From NCBI GenBank assembly GCA_023139045.1, contig JAGLOJ010000049.1, forward strand, positions 1-59,186: DNA of 59,186 nt, in the 5' to 3' direction. Position 1 is the first letter of the stretch. Every line of letters starts with the position of its first letter. The translations under genes and the position numbers were made by a program. A model generated the notes under the pieces. The model searched no databases, was not told the DNA's origin, and saw nothing but the letters and a program-made list of their open reading frames with translations. Source of the stretch: Candidatus Sabulitectum sp. (GTDB lineage Bacteria > Fermentibacterota > Fermentibacteria > Fermentibacterales > JCC-6). This document shows, piece after piece, positions 26,494-34,951 of this stretch.

Positions 26494-27728
26494 AATCCCT
26501 CCCGACCCATAGCCTTGTATGTAAGAATCTTGCCCCTCTCAACACCGGGCTGATCAAGCGGATCAACACCCAGAGCAAGGCCCGCCAGTGCAGTTGCTAT
26601 TTCAAGTGACATGAAAATCTGACCCAGATAACCGGCTGTTATCTCCGGAATGCTGATCCGGGACAGTGGAAGACCTCTTTCGGAAAGGGCAGTTGCTGTG
26701 GCCTCAGCCTCCGCCATTCGAAGTTCGTCAGGACTTCTGCCCTCAAGATAGCCCATGGTGGAAACGTGGCTGAATTCACCGGGGTGCGGTTTGGAAATCG
26801 CAGGAACTCCCTCTGTAAGTATTGTAACGGTTTTATCAGCAGGCCCTTCCATAAAGAGCTGAACAAGAGAATGCTGATCGGCAGGTCCACGGCAGGCAAG
26901 AGGTGTCTGCCCGATGTTAATTTTTTTTCCTGAAAGATCTTCCGCCTTACCCAGACTCTCTGCCCAGAGCTGTGCAAACCACAGAGCTGTGTCATAAAGA
27001 AAATCAGAATACGACATGAATACATGAACGGGATAGCTTCTGAATTTTGAAAGAAATGCCCCGGTTATTCTGCCGGCAAGACTGCTCTTCCCTCTTTTAT
27101 CAAAGTCCTCAACAACCTGTGCGGCACCGGAAAGAAGCTCTGCCGTATCAATCCCGGTAAAAGCTGCCGGGAACATACCCACAGGCGAGAGAACGCTGAA
27201 CCTTCCGCCTACATTTGCCGGCACCGGAAGAGTGTCCCAGCTCATGGAGTAAGCAAGCTTTCTCAACTCTCCCTTTTCAGGGTCTGTAACAGCAAAAACC
27301 GGGGCTTTCGTGCCGAGAATTCTGCGAAGCTCCATAAAAATGGAAAGAGTTTCTGCAGTTCCTCCAGACTTGGTGATAACACAAATGGCTGAGTCATCCG
27401 GGTCGGCTCCCGCGACAGCCCGTTTTATAACTTTTGAATCGGGGGAATCAACGAGAATGACTTTTCTGCCGGAGTTGTCGTCAAGAGCAGAGAGAATTGC
27501 ACGCAGACCAAGGGATGAGCCACCAATTCCAGCAACAAAAAGAGTACTGGAGTTTCTGCCGCATTTATCTGCAAGCTCCACAGTGTCGCTGTGAAGTTTT
27601 CCGTTAAGCGGCAGATCAAGAAAACCCAGCCGTCCTTCTTTCCGCCACTGATTGAACAGGTCAAATGCTTCCGGATCAATGCGGTCCCAACTGTAATTGG
27701 CGCTGAAATCAAAAAGGTTCCTGGACAA
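26490..27728 (-). CDS. pgi: Glucose-6-phosphate isomerase
   Basis: 412 residues, shorter than the common 450-550 forms. Sugar-phosphate binding motifs are present: GIGGSSLGLRA, ITKSGGTAETL, the catalytic region around GPADQHSLVQLFMEGP and the C-terminal QPGVERGK with its conserved Lys. It interconverts glucose-6-P and fructose-6-P. It is the first gene of the 15-kb minus cluster, so its upstream region probably holds a promoter for the whole set. Confidence 0.92.
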   Translation of the reverse strand: MSRNLFDFSANYSWDRIDPEAFDLFNQWRKEGRLGFLDLPLNGKLHSDTVELADKCGRNSSTLFVAGIGGSSLGLRAILSALDDNSGRKVILVDSPDSKVIKRAVAGADPDDSAICVITKSGGTAETLSIFMELRRILGTKAPVFAVTDPEKGELRKLAYSMSWDTLPVPANVGGRFSVLSPVGMFPAAFTGIDTAELLSGAAQVVEDFDKRGKSSLAGRITGAFLSKFRSYPVHVFMSYSDFLYDTALWFAQLWAESLGKAEDLSGKKINIGQTPLACRGPADQHSLVQLFMEGPADKTVTILTEGVPAISKPHPGEFSHVSTMGYLEGRSPDELRMAEAEATATALSERGLPLSRISIPEITAGYLGQIFMSLEIATALAGLALGVDPLDQPGVERGKILTYKAMGREGF

Positions 27729-27846
27729 ACGGGTCCCCTCTCGTTTAATGGGAAAAATGTATTTATGTTGAACTAATATAATTCAGTACTGCGAATACGA
27801 AACCTCTGCCCCTCTCATGGTGTTCTTCCGGGATGGAGGTAACAAA
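27729..27846. promoter_or_regulatory. Divergent promoter region between pgi and msrBA
   Basis: This 118-base gap separates two divergent genes and is AT-rich around 27750-27790. TATAAT at 27777-27782 is a full -10 match in the plus direction, but no good -35 is seen 16-18 bases upstream. GGAGG just before 27847 is the msrBA ribosome site. Confidence 0.4.
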
Positions 27847-28761
27847 ATGCGGGTATTTTCGGCATTTCTGCTAACTGCAATTATAGTGATAGCGAATGGA
27901 GAAAAAGATATGGACTTCCGAGACCTCACCCCGGAAGAAGAATCTGTAATTGTTCACGGTGGCACTGAGATGCCCAATTCAGGTTTGTACGTTGACACTT
28001 TCGAGAACGGGTTGTACACCTGCAAAAGATGCAACACTCCTCTTTACAGATCTGAGACCAAATTCCAGGCCCATTGCGGATGGCCCGCTTTTGACCAGGC
28101 GATTGAAGACGCTGTTCAGACCAAACCAGACGATGATGGGGTTGGAACTGAAATACTCTGCGCTGCCTGTGGAGGCCATCTTGGGCATGTTTTTACAGGA
28201 GAAGGTTATACAGAAACGGATACCAGACACTGTGTTAATTCAATTTCCATGAACTTCATTCCCGGTGACAGAATTGAAACTGCATACTTTGCAGGAGGTT
28301 GTTTCTGGGGTGTGGAATACATATTCGACCATACTCCGGGAGTTCTTTCCGCCCAATCCGGCTACATGGGCGGAACTCTCGCAAACCCGGAATACAATGA
28401 AGTCTGCTCCGGATCAACCGGTCATACGGAGACTGTAAAAGTGCTTTTTGATAATTCGGCAGTTTCATTCAGAGAACTCGCCATGACCTTCTTTGAGATC
28501 CATGACCCCACACAGGTAAATCGCCAGGGGCCTGATACCGGTACACAGTACAGATCAGCGGTATTTTACACCACGGAAAAGCAACTCACTGTTCTTGATG
28601 AGCTTGTGTCCATTCTCAGGGATCTGGGATACGAAATTGTTACTCAAGTCAGTCCCGCAGGGAATTTCTGGCAGGCGGAGAACTACCACCAGAACTACTT
28701 CGACAACAATGGTGCAGGAGCCTCATGCCATGTGCGCGTGAATCGATTTACCAGGGAGTGA
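27847..28761 (+). CDS. msrBA: Exported methionine sulfoxide reductase, MsrB-MsrA fusion
   Basis: 304 residues from ATG 27847, with GGAGG 7 bases upstream; a frame start at 27817 would place extra residues before the signal peptide. MRVFSAFLLTAIIVIANG is a signal peptide. The MsrB domain (about 23-140) has zinc pairs CKRC and CAAC and catalytic Cys in RHCVNSISMNF. The MsrA domain (about 148-300) begins with the catalytic GCFWG. The order MsrB then MsrA is the less common one. It repairs both methionine sulfoxide epimers, here in the periplasm. Its end overlaps the convergent lipoprotein gene by 14 bases. Confidence 0.93.
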   Translation: MRVFSAFLLTAIIVIANGEKDMDFRDLTPEEESVIVHGGTEMPNSGLYVDTFENGLYTCKRCNTPLYRSETKFQAHCGWPAFDQAIEDAVQTKPDDDGVGTEILCAACGGHLGHVFTGEGYTETDTRHCVNSISMNFIPGDRIETAYFAGGCFWGVEYIFDHTPGVLSAQSGYMGGTLANPEYNEVCSGSTGHTETVKVLFDNSAVSFRELAMTFFEIHDPTQVNRQGPDTGTQYRSAVFYTTEKQLTVLDELVSILRDLGYEIVTQVSPAGNFWQAENYHQNYFDNNGAGASCHVRVNRFTRE

Positions 28762-29764
28762 GAGCTACGGAATCCAGAGGAAACACCGAGTAGATTATTT
28801 TTGAAGTGTCTGTGGATCCGATTATGGTAATTGGAATGGTATCACCGGCAGTTGCAAGAAGAAACGAGTTGAGACCCTCTTCAAAGATGAATTGCGGTTG
28901 CAGAGACCATGTTCCCGGAATTGAGGTTGCTGCTCCGGGCAAGGGTCCGCGACACTGAAGCCCTCTTTCAGTTACAGTACATCCAGGCAGGTTCTCAGGC
29001 CATCTGATGTGAAAATAATCAGGAGAGAGAAAGTAGACGGAATCGGGAGGGGGGCCTGTAACCGTTGCTATTGTATCACCGGGCTGGAGAGTACCTTCCT
29101 GAAACGCCAGACTTCTTATGGATCCTGCTGCGGGGGAGGTTACAAAAAAGAATGAAGAAGAGTCTGATAGCAAGGTGAAGAGGCTGTCTATGGCAATACT
29201 GTCTCCAATGGCCTCCGCTATGTTCAACGCCATTTCCACTCTTTCCATTTCCACCGCAAAGAAGGGGTCTGTCCCTGAGAGAATTGTGTCACCGGCGAGT
29301 ACAGTTTCGTCCTCGAGAACCATGTTAACAAGAAGCGGTGAATTCTGATCCCAGATAACAGCTGTTTGAAAGGAATCGGGGATCATCACCAGATACAGAG
29401 GAGCGGGCTGAACATACCCCGGCTCTTCCGAAGCAACAGGAACAATTTCTCTCGCCGGCGTCACATCACTGCACCCGACCCCGGACAAGAGGCACAGCAC
29501 TAGTACCCTGTCAGATAATAAGTGTCGACATAATGCGCCGCTATTCCCCATGCTATCGCAGGGGGAGCTCTCAGTTATCGGCCTTATTGCTAACAGAGTT
29601 CCAGCAAGGCACTGGTTTATGCGCATAGCACCGCTATGCAATTGAACCAGTAACGCCGCTGGGGCTCCGGAGAGCCAGCAGGACGCGACAGCTATTGCTT
29701 GACAGGGTACTAGACAGAAGACAAAAAATACAATAGTTTTCAGCACTGTTTCAATCGCTTTCAA
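28748..29764 (-). CDS. Lipoprotein with barrel-sandwich (HlyD-like) domain, interrupted in frame by a MITE
   Basis: 338 residues as read from TTG 29764; GTG 29746 is another possible start and neither has a strong ribosome site. Residues about 18-88 come from the 214-bp element at 29500-29713. Removing it with one CTAG restores IVFFVFCLVLCLLSGVGC, a clean export signal. With the insert, the signal instead ends in AIAVASC, a good lipobox (V-A-S-C). The mature part has ETVLAGDTILSG and SPAAGSIRSLAFQEGTLQPG, the paired half-motifs of a lipoyl/HlyD-type barrel-sandwich fold flanking a helical hairpin. It may be a periplasmic adaptor-like protein, but no efflux pump is adjacent. ATG 29551 inside the element could also serve as start. 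Confidence 0.65.
   Translation of the reverse strand: MKAIETVLKTIVFFVFCLVPCQAIAVASCWLSGAPAALLVQLHSGAMRINQCLAGTLLAIRPITESSPCDSMGNSGALCRHLLSDRVLVLCLLSGVGCSDVTPAREIVPVASEEPGYVQPAPLYLVMIPDSFQTAVIWDQNSPLLVNMVLEDETVLAGDTILSGTDPFFAVEMERVEMALNIAEAIGDSIAIDSLFTLLSDSSSFFFVTSPAAGSIRSLAFQEGTLQPGDTIATVTGPPPDSVYFLSPDYFHIRWPENLPGCTVTERGLQCRGPLPGAATSIPGTWSLQPQFIFEEGLNSFLLATAGDTIPITIIGSTDTSKIIYSVFPLDSVALTPW
29500..29713. mobile_element. 214-bp MITE-like element with CTAG target duplication
   Basis: Ends are CTAGTACCCTGTCA (29500-29513) and TGACAGGGTACTAG (29700-29713), perfect complements. CTAG is most simply a 4-bp target duplication around a 206-bp element with 10-bp terminal repeats TACCCTGTCA. The right half (29600-29709) matches the repeat at 1-137. 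Between shared blocks lies a private hairpin GCATAGCACCGCTATGC (7-bp stem). It has no transposase, so it must be mobilised in trans. It sits inside the signal-peptide region of the 28748-29764 gene and adds 210 bases net, keeping frame. The parent transposon family is unknown. Confidence 0.8.
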
Positions 29765-29784
29765 AAAGATGGAGAAAATTGTTC

Positions 29785-30483
29785 ATGAAGAAAATATACA
29801 TTATTGTTACTGCTATGCTTGCAATGGCCTGCGGATCTACACAGCAGACCAGCGGTTTTTTTGTGGGAGCACCCTCCCGGGATGCCTCTGAAACGGTATC
29901 TGAGGCTATTGAACAGAGATATCTGGATCAGGCTGCTCCGGCGCCTGATGATACTCTTTTAAACTGTACATTCCAGAGTGTTCTCGATCGGCCTTTCGGC
30001 CCGGATATACAGTACGATGTATACAACGGCGCTCTGCATATCGATAATCACTACTTCAATGAACCGGTGGTACTCCTGAGTACGGCGGGTCTTCTGAAGG
30101 ATGGTCTTGTTCAGGCTGTATTCAATGTGACCGACGCACAGGCACACTCTGTGGTTGGAATTGTTCTTCGGGCAGACGGAGCAGACAATTTCCTTCTGCT
30201 GGGAGTAAACGGACGAGGCCAGTACACAATACAGAGGTGTTTAAACGGTCTCTGGATACCGGTTATGGGTCTGGATGTGTTTGAATCTTCAAGGCTGCTT
30301 CCCTACAGACTGAACGAAGTCGAACTTACTGCTGAAGTCCACGGAAATTACACAGATTTCTCTGTTAACGGTCAGCTGGTGCAGGTGGTGCGAACCATAA
30401 TTCCTCCCACAGGCCAGATAGGCGTATTCATTGATGCGAAAGTTGATGCGGATCTGGACCGTATAACGGTAATGCCGCTATGA
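29785..30483 (+). CDS. LamG/DUF1080-like lipoprotein
   Basis: 232 residues from ATG 29785 (GGAG upstream). The signal peptide ends in the lipobox LAMACGS. The mature part is a concanavalin-like jelly roll: GALHIDNHYFNEPVVLLS, VFNVTDAQAHSVVGIVLRADG, FLLLGVNGRGQYTIQR, NYTDFSVNGQLVQVV, TGQIGVFIDAKVDADLDRI. This resembles LamG / 3-keto-disaccharide-hydrolase-like domains that bind sugars or mediate adhesion. It overlaps the polysaccharide deacetylase by 4 bases (ATGA), so the two are coupled. Confidence 0.7.
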   Translation: MKKIYIIVTAMLAMACGSTQQTSGFFVGAPSRDASETVSEAIEQRYLDQAAPAPDDTLLNCTFQSVLDRPFGPDIQYDVYNGALHIDNHYFNEPVVLLSTAGLLKDGLVQAVFNVTDAQAHSVVGIVLRADGADNFLLLGVNGRGQYTIQRCLNGLWIPVMGLDVFESSRLLPYRLNEVELTAEVHGNYTDFSVNGQLVQVVRTIIPPTGQIGVFIDAKVDADLDRITVMPL

Positions 30484-31400
30484 CCCTGCTGTTTCTTGTA
30501 CTGACGGGCTTCATTCCCATGACAGGCAATCCCCCGGGGCTGAATTACGGAACAGCTCCGGAACTAACTGATTACGCGAGTGGTATTCCTGTAATCACCT
30601 ATCACCAGATAACACTTCACAAAAGTGCATACAGCGCAACCCCGGCCAAGCTGAGAGACGATCTTCAAAGACTGTACGACGCCGGTTTCTTTCTGATTCT
30701 TCCCACTGATATTGAGGATGGTCTCGGCAGAGTGCCCTTTGACAGACGACCGATAATGATAACCTTTGACGATGGCTGGGAAGACAACTTCAGGTACATC
30801 GATATGCCCGGCGGAGAGCAGAGAATAGATCCCGACTGCGCAGTAGCCATAGTAAACACATTCATTGAAGAGCATCCTGATTTCGGTCGTGGTGTGGTAT
30901 TTTTCATCAGCTGGGACAAAATTCCATTCGGAAACCACACTGAAGAGAAATTGAATGCCGTACTGGATATGGGACATTGTATCGGGAATCACTCTGAGGA
31001 CCATCTTGCCTTTGCAAAGATTCCACCTTCCAGGTACTGGGAACAGGTTATTCCAGCCCTTAATTCGTTCCAGAGAAGACTGGGGCTCAGAACTTCCGGA
31101 ATTAACGTGTTTGCTTATCCCGGAGGACAGATCCCCCGTGGAGTGAATGCGGAAGGCACCATTGCTTCAATGGAATTTCAGGGTCGTCCCGCAGTGATCC
31201 AGGGTTATCTTGTGGATGGCGCTGTGGGCAGCCTGAAGCGGGTTTATGAAGGTAACGAATTCAGAATCAGCAGAATAGACATGGCACTGTACACGGTGCC
31301 CAGGCTGCTGAACTGGTCTAATATCATGGTGGAAAGCAATGCCAGACCATCGCTTCACGACGATCTGCCCTGGCGCCCTACTTACATTCACTCTGACTGA
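30480..31400 (+). CDS. Secreted polysaccharide deacetylase (CE4)
   Basis: 306 residues with a signal peptide. CE4 motif 1 is ITFDDGWEDN (Asp base and metal Asp) at about 97; motif 2 is NHSEDHLAF (metal His pair) at about 170; FAYPGG carries motif 3. By family it removes N- or O-acetyl groups from peptidoglycan, chitin or exopolysaccharide. It is coupled to the LamG-like lipoprotein, which may bind the same glycan (inference). Its 3' end overlaps the convergent ferredoxin-nitroreductase gene by 23 bases. Confidence 0.85.
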   Translation: MTLLFLVLTGFIPMTGNPPGLNYGTAPELTDYASGIPVITYHQITLHKSAYSATPAKLRDDLQRLYDAGFFLILPTDIEDGLGRVPFDRRPIMITFDDGWEDNFRYIDMPGGEQRIDPDCAVAIVNTFIEEHPDFGRGVVFFISWDKIPFGNHTEEKLNAVLDMGHCIGNHSEDHLAFAKIPPSRYWEQVIPALNSFQRRLGLRTSGINVFAYPGGQIPRGVNAEGTIASMEFQGRPAVIQGYLVDGAVGSLKRVYEGNEFRISRIDMALYTVPRLLNWSNIMVESNARPSLHDDLPWRPTYIHSD

Positions 31401-32166
31401 TATCTCTGCTGGTCCATTCTCTTGCTGGAACATGCTGATACTTTTTGAGAGAAGGATACCCTACACAGAGAACGGCATGGCATTTCTTCACTTGAAGAAT
31501 CGGTGATGCCATCTGAACAACCCCGTTCCAGAAAGATCCCAGCCCCATTGATTCAGCTTTGATGGAAACCATCGTTGCCGCGATAATTGCATCTGTTTTA
31601 CCGGTAACATTCCCGGCAGGTGCTCTGAACAAAAGAACGCAGGGAGCTTTCCAGGTAATGATGTCCTCCCCCTGTCGTATCTTCCGGATTGCCCCCCGTG
31701 CCGGGCCAGCCAGAAGACTTAGTAGACGAAAACAGTCAAGAACTCTTACCAGCTTCACAAGAGGTTTAACAATCAACCGGTTAATGCCCGCAGATCCAAG
31801 GATAACATCGACCGTGATCCCCTGGGCATTCTGACCTGTTGGAGCAAAGCCCACCGGTTCAAGAAGGGAATTGACAACGGCTTCTTCGATCTTCTTTTCT
31901 GAGAATTTCCGTGTGGATCTTCTGTTTTCAAAGAGATTCTGAATCTGATCTTCCCCGGGTATTTCAGCATGCTGCTCTGCCGGCAGATCGAAACAGTTTG
32001 AGGGGCAGTAACAACCGCAATGGGCACATCCCATACAGGTTGATGCAAAAGAGACGACCTTTCCTGAGCGATCCGTCTCTATGGAACCCTCCGGACATAC
32101 ATCAGAGCATATCCCGCACGCAACACACTTCTCACTAATAAATCTCTGTTCGGGTTTGAACAACAT
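31378..32166 (-). CDS. Ferredoxin-nitroreductase fusion protein
   Basis: 262 residues. The N-terminus holds two [4Fe-4S] motifs: CVACGICSDVCP and CMGCAHCGCYCP. A nitroreductase domain follows, starting with ENRRSTRKFSEK, the FMN-binding Arg cluster of the family, and containing MGLGSFWNG. Such fusions occur in anaerobes and use ferredoxin-type electrons to reduce nitro or quinone-like substrates; the true substrate is unknown. It is the last gene of the second minus cluster, adjoining the Ig-like lipoprotein gene end to start. Confidence 0.88.
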   Translation of the reverse strand: MLFKPEQRFISEKCVACGICSDVCPEGSIETDRSGKVVSFASTCMGCAHCGCYCPSNCFDLPAEQHAEIPGEDQIQNLFENRRSTRKFSEKKIEEAVVNSLLEPVGFAPTGQNAQGITVDVILGSAGINRLIVKPLVKLVRVLDCFRLLSLLAGPARGAIRKIRQGEDIITWKAPCVLLFRAPAGNVTGKTDAIIAATMVSIKAESMGLGSFWNGVVQMASPILQVKKCHAVLCVGYPSLKKYQHVPAREWTSRDISQSECK

Positions 32167-33749
32167 TATGGAACCACCTGAATGTTGATATTTTCTCTTT
32201 CGATACCTGGAAATACCTCAACAACACCCGGCCAGGCACCATACGGCTCACCGGGACTCCATATATTATCAGAATTCCAATCCACAAAAACAGAAATTGT
32301 GTACCTGCCACCGGAAACATCAGCGAAAGAGTAAGCACCGGGGGCAAATTCAGCAGTGATGACTTCCCCGGTACCGCCTGTGGGTGCCACAACCATGGTG
32401 ACCACTGAAGCACTTGTTCCTGAAATAACACCTGAAACAAAACCCGGGCGTTCGCTCCAGGCTGGTATGAACGTCCAGCTCTGCCCGCTGACTGAATCAC
32501 CCTGAAGCGATACAAGACCTGAGAAATAATCAACCCTGTATTGACGCTCTCCCAGCAATTCGCTGTTGGGCGTAAAGGAAAATGCCGTGGCTGATGTTCG
32601 AACGAATTCGCCTTCAACAGTGGTGCTGTCTGCGACTCTTGTGATTGTGTAAAGAGACTCAACAGCGGATTCATCCACCCAGTCGGTAAAGGAGATAAAG
32701 AATGGTCCGGCGGGAGGTACTTCAACCCCTCCATCAAGTGGATAAGCAGATTGCACCGCAAGTTTTACTGCAGGCAGTGAGTCAGAGCCCCAGAGTTCAA
32801 GAGTATCCGCCAGTGAAGGGTTACCTGCCAGATCCTGAATTCCTTGAACTGCAATGGTATACACCGTATCGGAAAGTGCGTCGGTGTACACAGTCATTCT
32901 TCCGGTAGAGCTTCTTCCTGCTGATGCCTTTACCCCGTAAACTTCAACAGGCAGAGTGTCCGGCCCGGTTACAGTCACAAATTGCCGAGCCTCGGGATTC
33001 ACTTTTATCTGTTCATTCCAGAGGATATCCAGATGCCACCCATCCAGAACAAGTATATCGGAGATGCGGGGTCCAATGCTGTCAATAATGGTCATTGTCA
33101 TGGTCAGCTCTGTTTGATCAGCGGATATCATAGTTATTTCACTGGCGCAACCCGGTTCCCGTTCAGGATCCCATCTCCTGCTTTGGTCAACATCCTCGTA
33201 GCAGAGAATCCTGTAATCCCCTGCCGAAAGCCAACCGGCATTGATAATTCCAAGGGTATCCGGATAATGAGTTATCCGGGGAGACGCCGTATCGGGAAGA
33301 AGAAAGAAATCGCAACGGGCACGGGAGGTAACGCTTCCCCCTCCACTGCGGAGTACAGTAATTGAAACTTCTGCAAAACTGTCCTCGGGGGTACTGTTCC
33401 ATACAAAAGTTTCCGGATTGATGATCCGGTTTCCCCGCACATCCTCAAGACTGGAGGATATGGTCACCATAGCAAGGCCGTTGTCAGTACCGGTAACAAT
33501 GTTAACTTCATTGCCATTAACAAGTACCTCTCCGCCCTGGTCAGGATACAGTTGAACATCCTCTTCAGAACCACGAATTTTCTCAGAGAAAACTATGGTA
33601 ATCTCTTCAGGGATTTCCTCTACATATCCCGGCTCCGGAAACACAGCAACAACCTCCGGCGGGTTGTTGTCTACCGGACCTCCAGCGGGAGCTACTATCT
33701 TCGCACAGGAGGCCAGTAAAAGTAGAACCAGTATTGTGTGTTCTCTCAT
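32166..33749 (-). CDS. Lipoprotein with bacterial Ig-like (SbsA/Big_5) domains
   Basis: 527 residues with a short lipoprotein signal (LLLLASCAK). The mature N-terminus reads APAGGPVDNNPPEVV, a start often seen in Bacteroidota Ig-like lipoproteins, then ITIVFSEKI, the Big_5 signature. A second Big_5-like repeat is near SFTDWVDESAVES. The end resembles a carboxypeptidase-regulatory beta-sandwich with FADVSGGRYTISVFVDWNSD. It is probably a surface or outer-membrane structural lipoprotein. It overlaps the ParB-TPR gene by 4 bases. Confidence 0.75.
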   Translation of the reverse strand: MREHTILVLLLLASCAKIVAPAGGPVDNNPPEVVAVFPEPGYVEEIPEEITIVFSEKIRGSEEDVQLYPDQGGEVLVNGNEVNIVTGTDNGLAMVTISSSLEDVRGNRIINPETFVWNSTPEDSFAEVSITVLRSGGGSVTSRARCDFFLLPDTASPRITHYPDTLGIINAGWLSAGDYRILCYEDVDQSRRWDPEREPGCASEITMISADQTELTMTMTIIDSIGPRISDILVLDGWHLDILWNEQIKVNPEARQFVTVTGPDTLPVEVYGVKASAGRSSTGRMTVYTDALSDTVYTIAVQGIQDLAGNPSLADTLELWGSDSLPAVKLAVQSAYPLDGGVEVPPAGPFFISFTDWVDESAVESLYTITRVADSTTVEGEFVRTSATAFSFTPNSELLGERQYRVDYFSGLVSLQGDSVSGQSWTFIPAWSERPGFVSGVISGTSASVVTMVVAPTGGTGEVITAEFAPGAYSFADVSGGRYTISVFVDWNSDNIWSPGEPYGAWPGVVEVFPGIERENINIQVVP

Positions 33750-34951
33750 TTTCCGGTTGCCTGGGCCTTACGGATAATGGCTGATTTTCTATAGAATGCT
33801 TCCGCTTCAGAGTGTCTTTTCAGCTTTTCAAGAACTATGGCAAGTTCAACCAGGTAGTCGGGATTATCTGGGCATCTGGAAACAGCATTTCTGAGATATT
33901 CTTCGGATTCCTGAAGAAATCCTGTAAGATTGGAGCAACGCCCCAGATAAAACCACGCAAGATGGTGGTCCGGGTCATCAGAGACTATCTCGCCCAGAAT
34001 GTTCACCGACTCGGTGTAAAGCCCTGTACGCATTTTGGAAACACCCTCGAGGAATTCCATTTCAAGCGGCGAAAGCATGTGCTCCGCAGCCCTCATCTTC
34101 CATCCGACTTCGCGGATGTTACCTAACTCTCTGAGAACAAGAGACATATCCGGCCTGGGAGGTTTTTCATCTGACTCTGGAATTATGTATGTGTCCTCAG
34201 TCAGCTGATTGAGGTTTTCCGCACCAGCATTCTTTTCAGTGGAACTTTTTTTCAGTTCATCTCCTGCAAAAACGCCCTCCAATTCGGCAATAGAGTTCCC
34301 GGGATCGTCCAGTGTGATTTCAAGAGGCTTTCTCATTTCCGCACCATCAGAAATTGCAGAACTGTCCTCGAAAATATCCGAGTTCGCGAAAGCTGCCATC
34401 TGCCTGCCTGAAAGCTTTCCTTCCATGAGCTTCTTAAAACCAGCCTGAAGTTTTACCTCGTCATCAAGAAACTTGAGCAGAGGTCTAAGCTTGAATTCAC
34501 TCACCTCATCGGTAAGAAGAACTTTCTGCCTGATGTTCAAAGGAAGCTTGAGCTGATTCAGAAGCTGGGTTATTCTTGCTCTGGAGTAGCCCAGCATGTC
34601 TGCCAGGCGGCTTCTGTTGGAAACGATCTCCCGCCGGAGCAGACCTTCAAAGAGCATTGCCTCCTCTGTACAGTTGCTGATCAACAAGTGAGCAGGTCTT
34701 ACATGAACAATGCTTCTCACAATAAGGCATTTTACCATGATCTTTCCGCTTTTTTTCAAATGCCACACTGTGCGGTGGTTGCCAACCAGAGAGAATCCCC
34801 GGTTCTCTTCAATAACCACAGGAGGAACTTCAGGAGAATCATCTCCTGCCGCTCTTAACCAGTTTTCCGGAGCTTCAATTCCGTCAATATCAGCAATCAT
34901 CACCTCTTCAAGTGGCAGATGATCGGCAATTATTTCCTTGTCTCTATCCAT
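33746..34951 (-). CDS. ParB-like domain, HTH and TPR fusion protein
   Basis: 401 residues. Residues about 10-75 resemble a ParB N-terminal (CTPase) domain: PLEEVMIADIDGIEAP then GNHRTVWHLKKSG, where ParB has G-E-R-R. A KorB-like helix-turn-helix follows (SRLADMLGYSRARITQLLNQLKLP, about 130-155). After an acidic linker the C-terminal 120 residues form TPR repeats (AWFYLGRCSNLTGFLQESEEYLRNAV). No parA is nearby, and the CTP-site residues look degenerate, so a transcriptional or scaffold role is likelier than chromosome partition. It sits between miaA and an envelope lipoprotein in the minus cluster. Confidence 0.7.
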   Translation of the reverse strand: MDRDKEIIADHLPLEEVMIADIDGIEAPENWLRAAGDDSPEVPPVVIEENRGFSLVGNHRTVWHLKKSGKIMVKCLIVRSIVHVRPAHLLISNCTEEAMLFEGLLRREIVSNRSRLADMLGYSRARITQLLNQLKLPLNIRQKVLLTDEVSEFKLRPLLKFLDDEVKLQAGFKKLMEGKLSGRQMAAFANSDIFEDSSAISDGAEMRKPLEITLDDPGNSIAELEGVFAGDELKKSSTEKNAGAENLNQLTEDTYIIPESDEKPPRPDMSLVLRELGNIREVGWKMRAAEHMLSPLEMEFLEGVSKMRTGLYTESVNILGEIVSDDPDHHLAWFYLGRCSNLTGFLQESEEYLRNAVSRCPDNPDYLVELAIVLEKLKRHSEAEAFYRKSAIIRKAQATGK

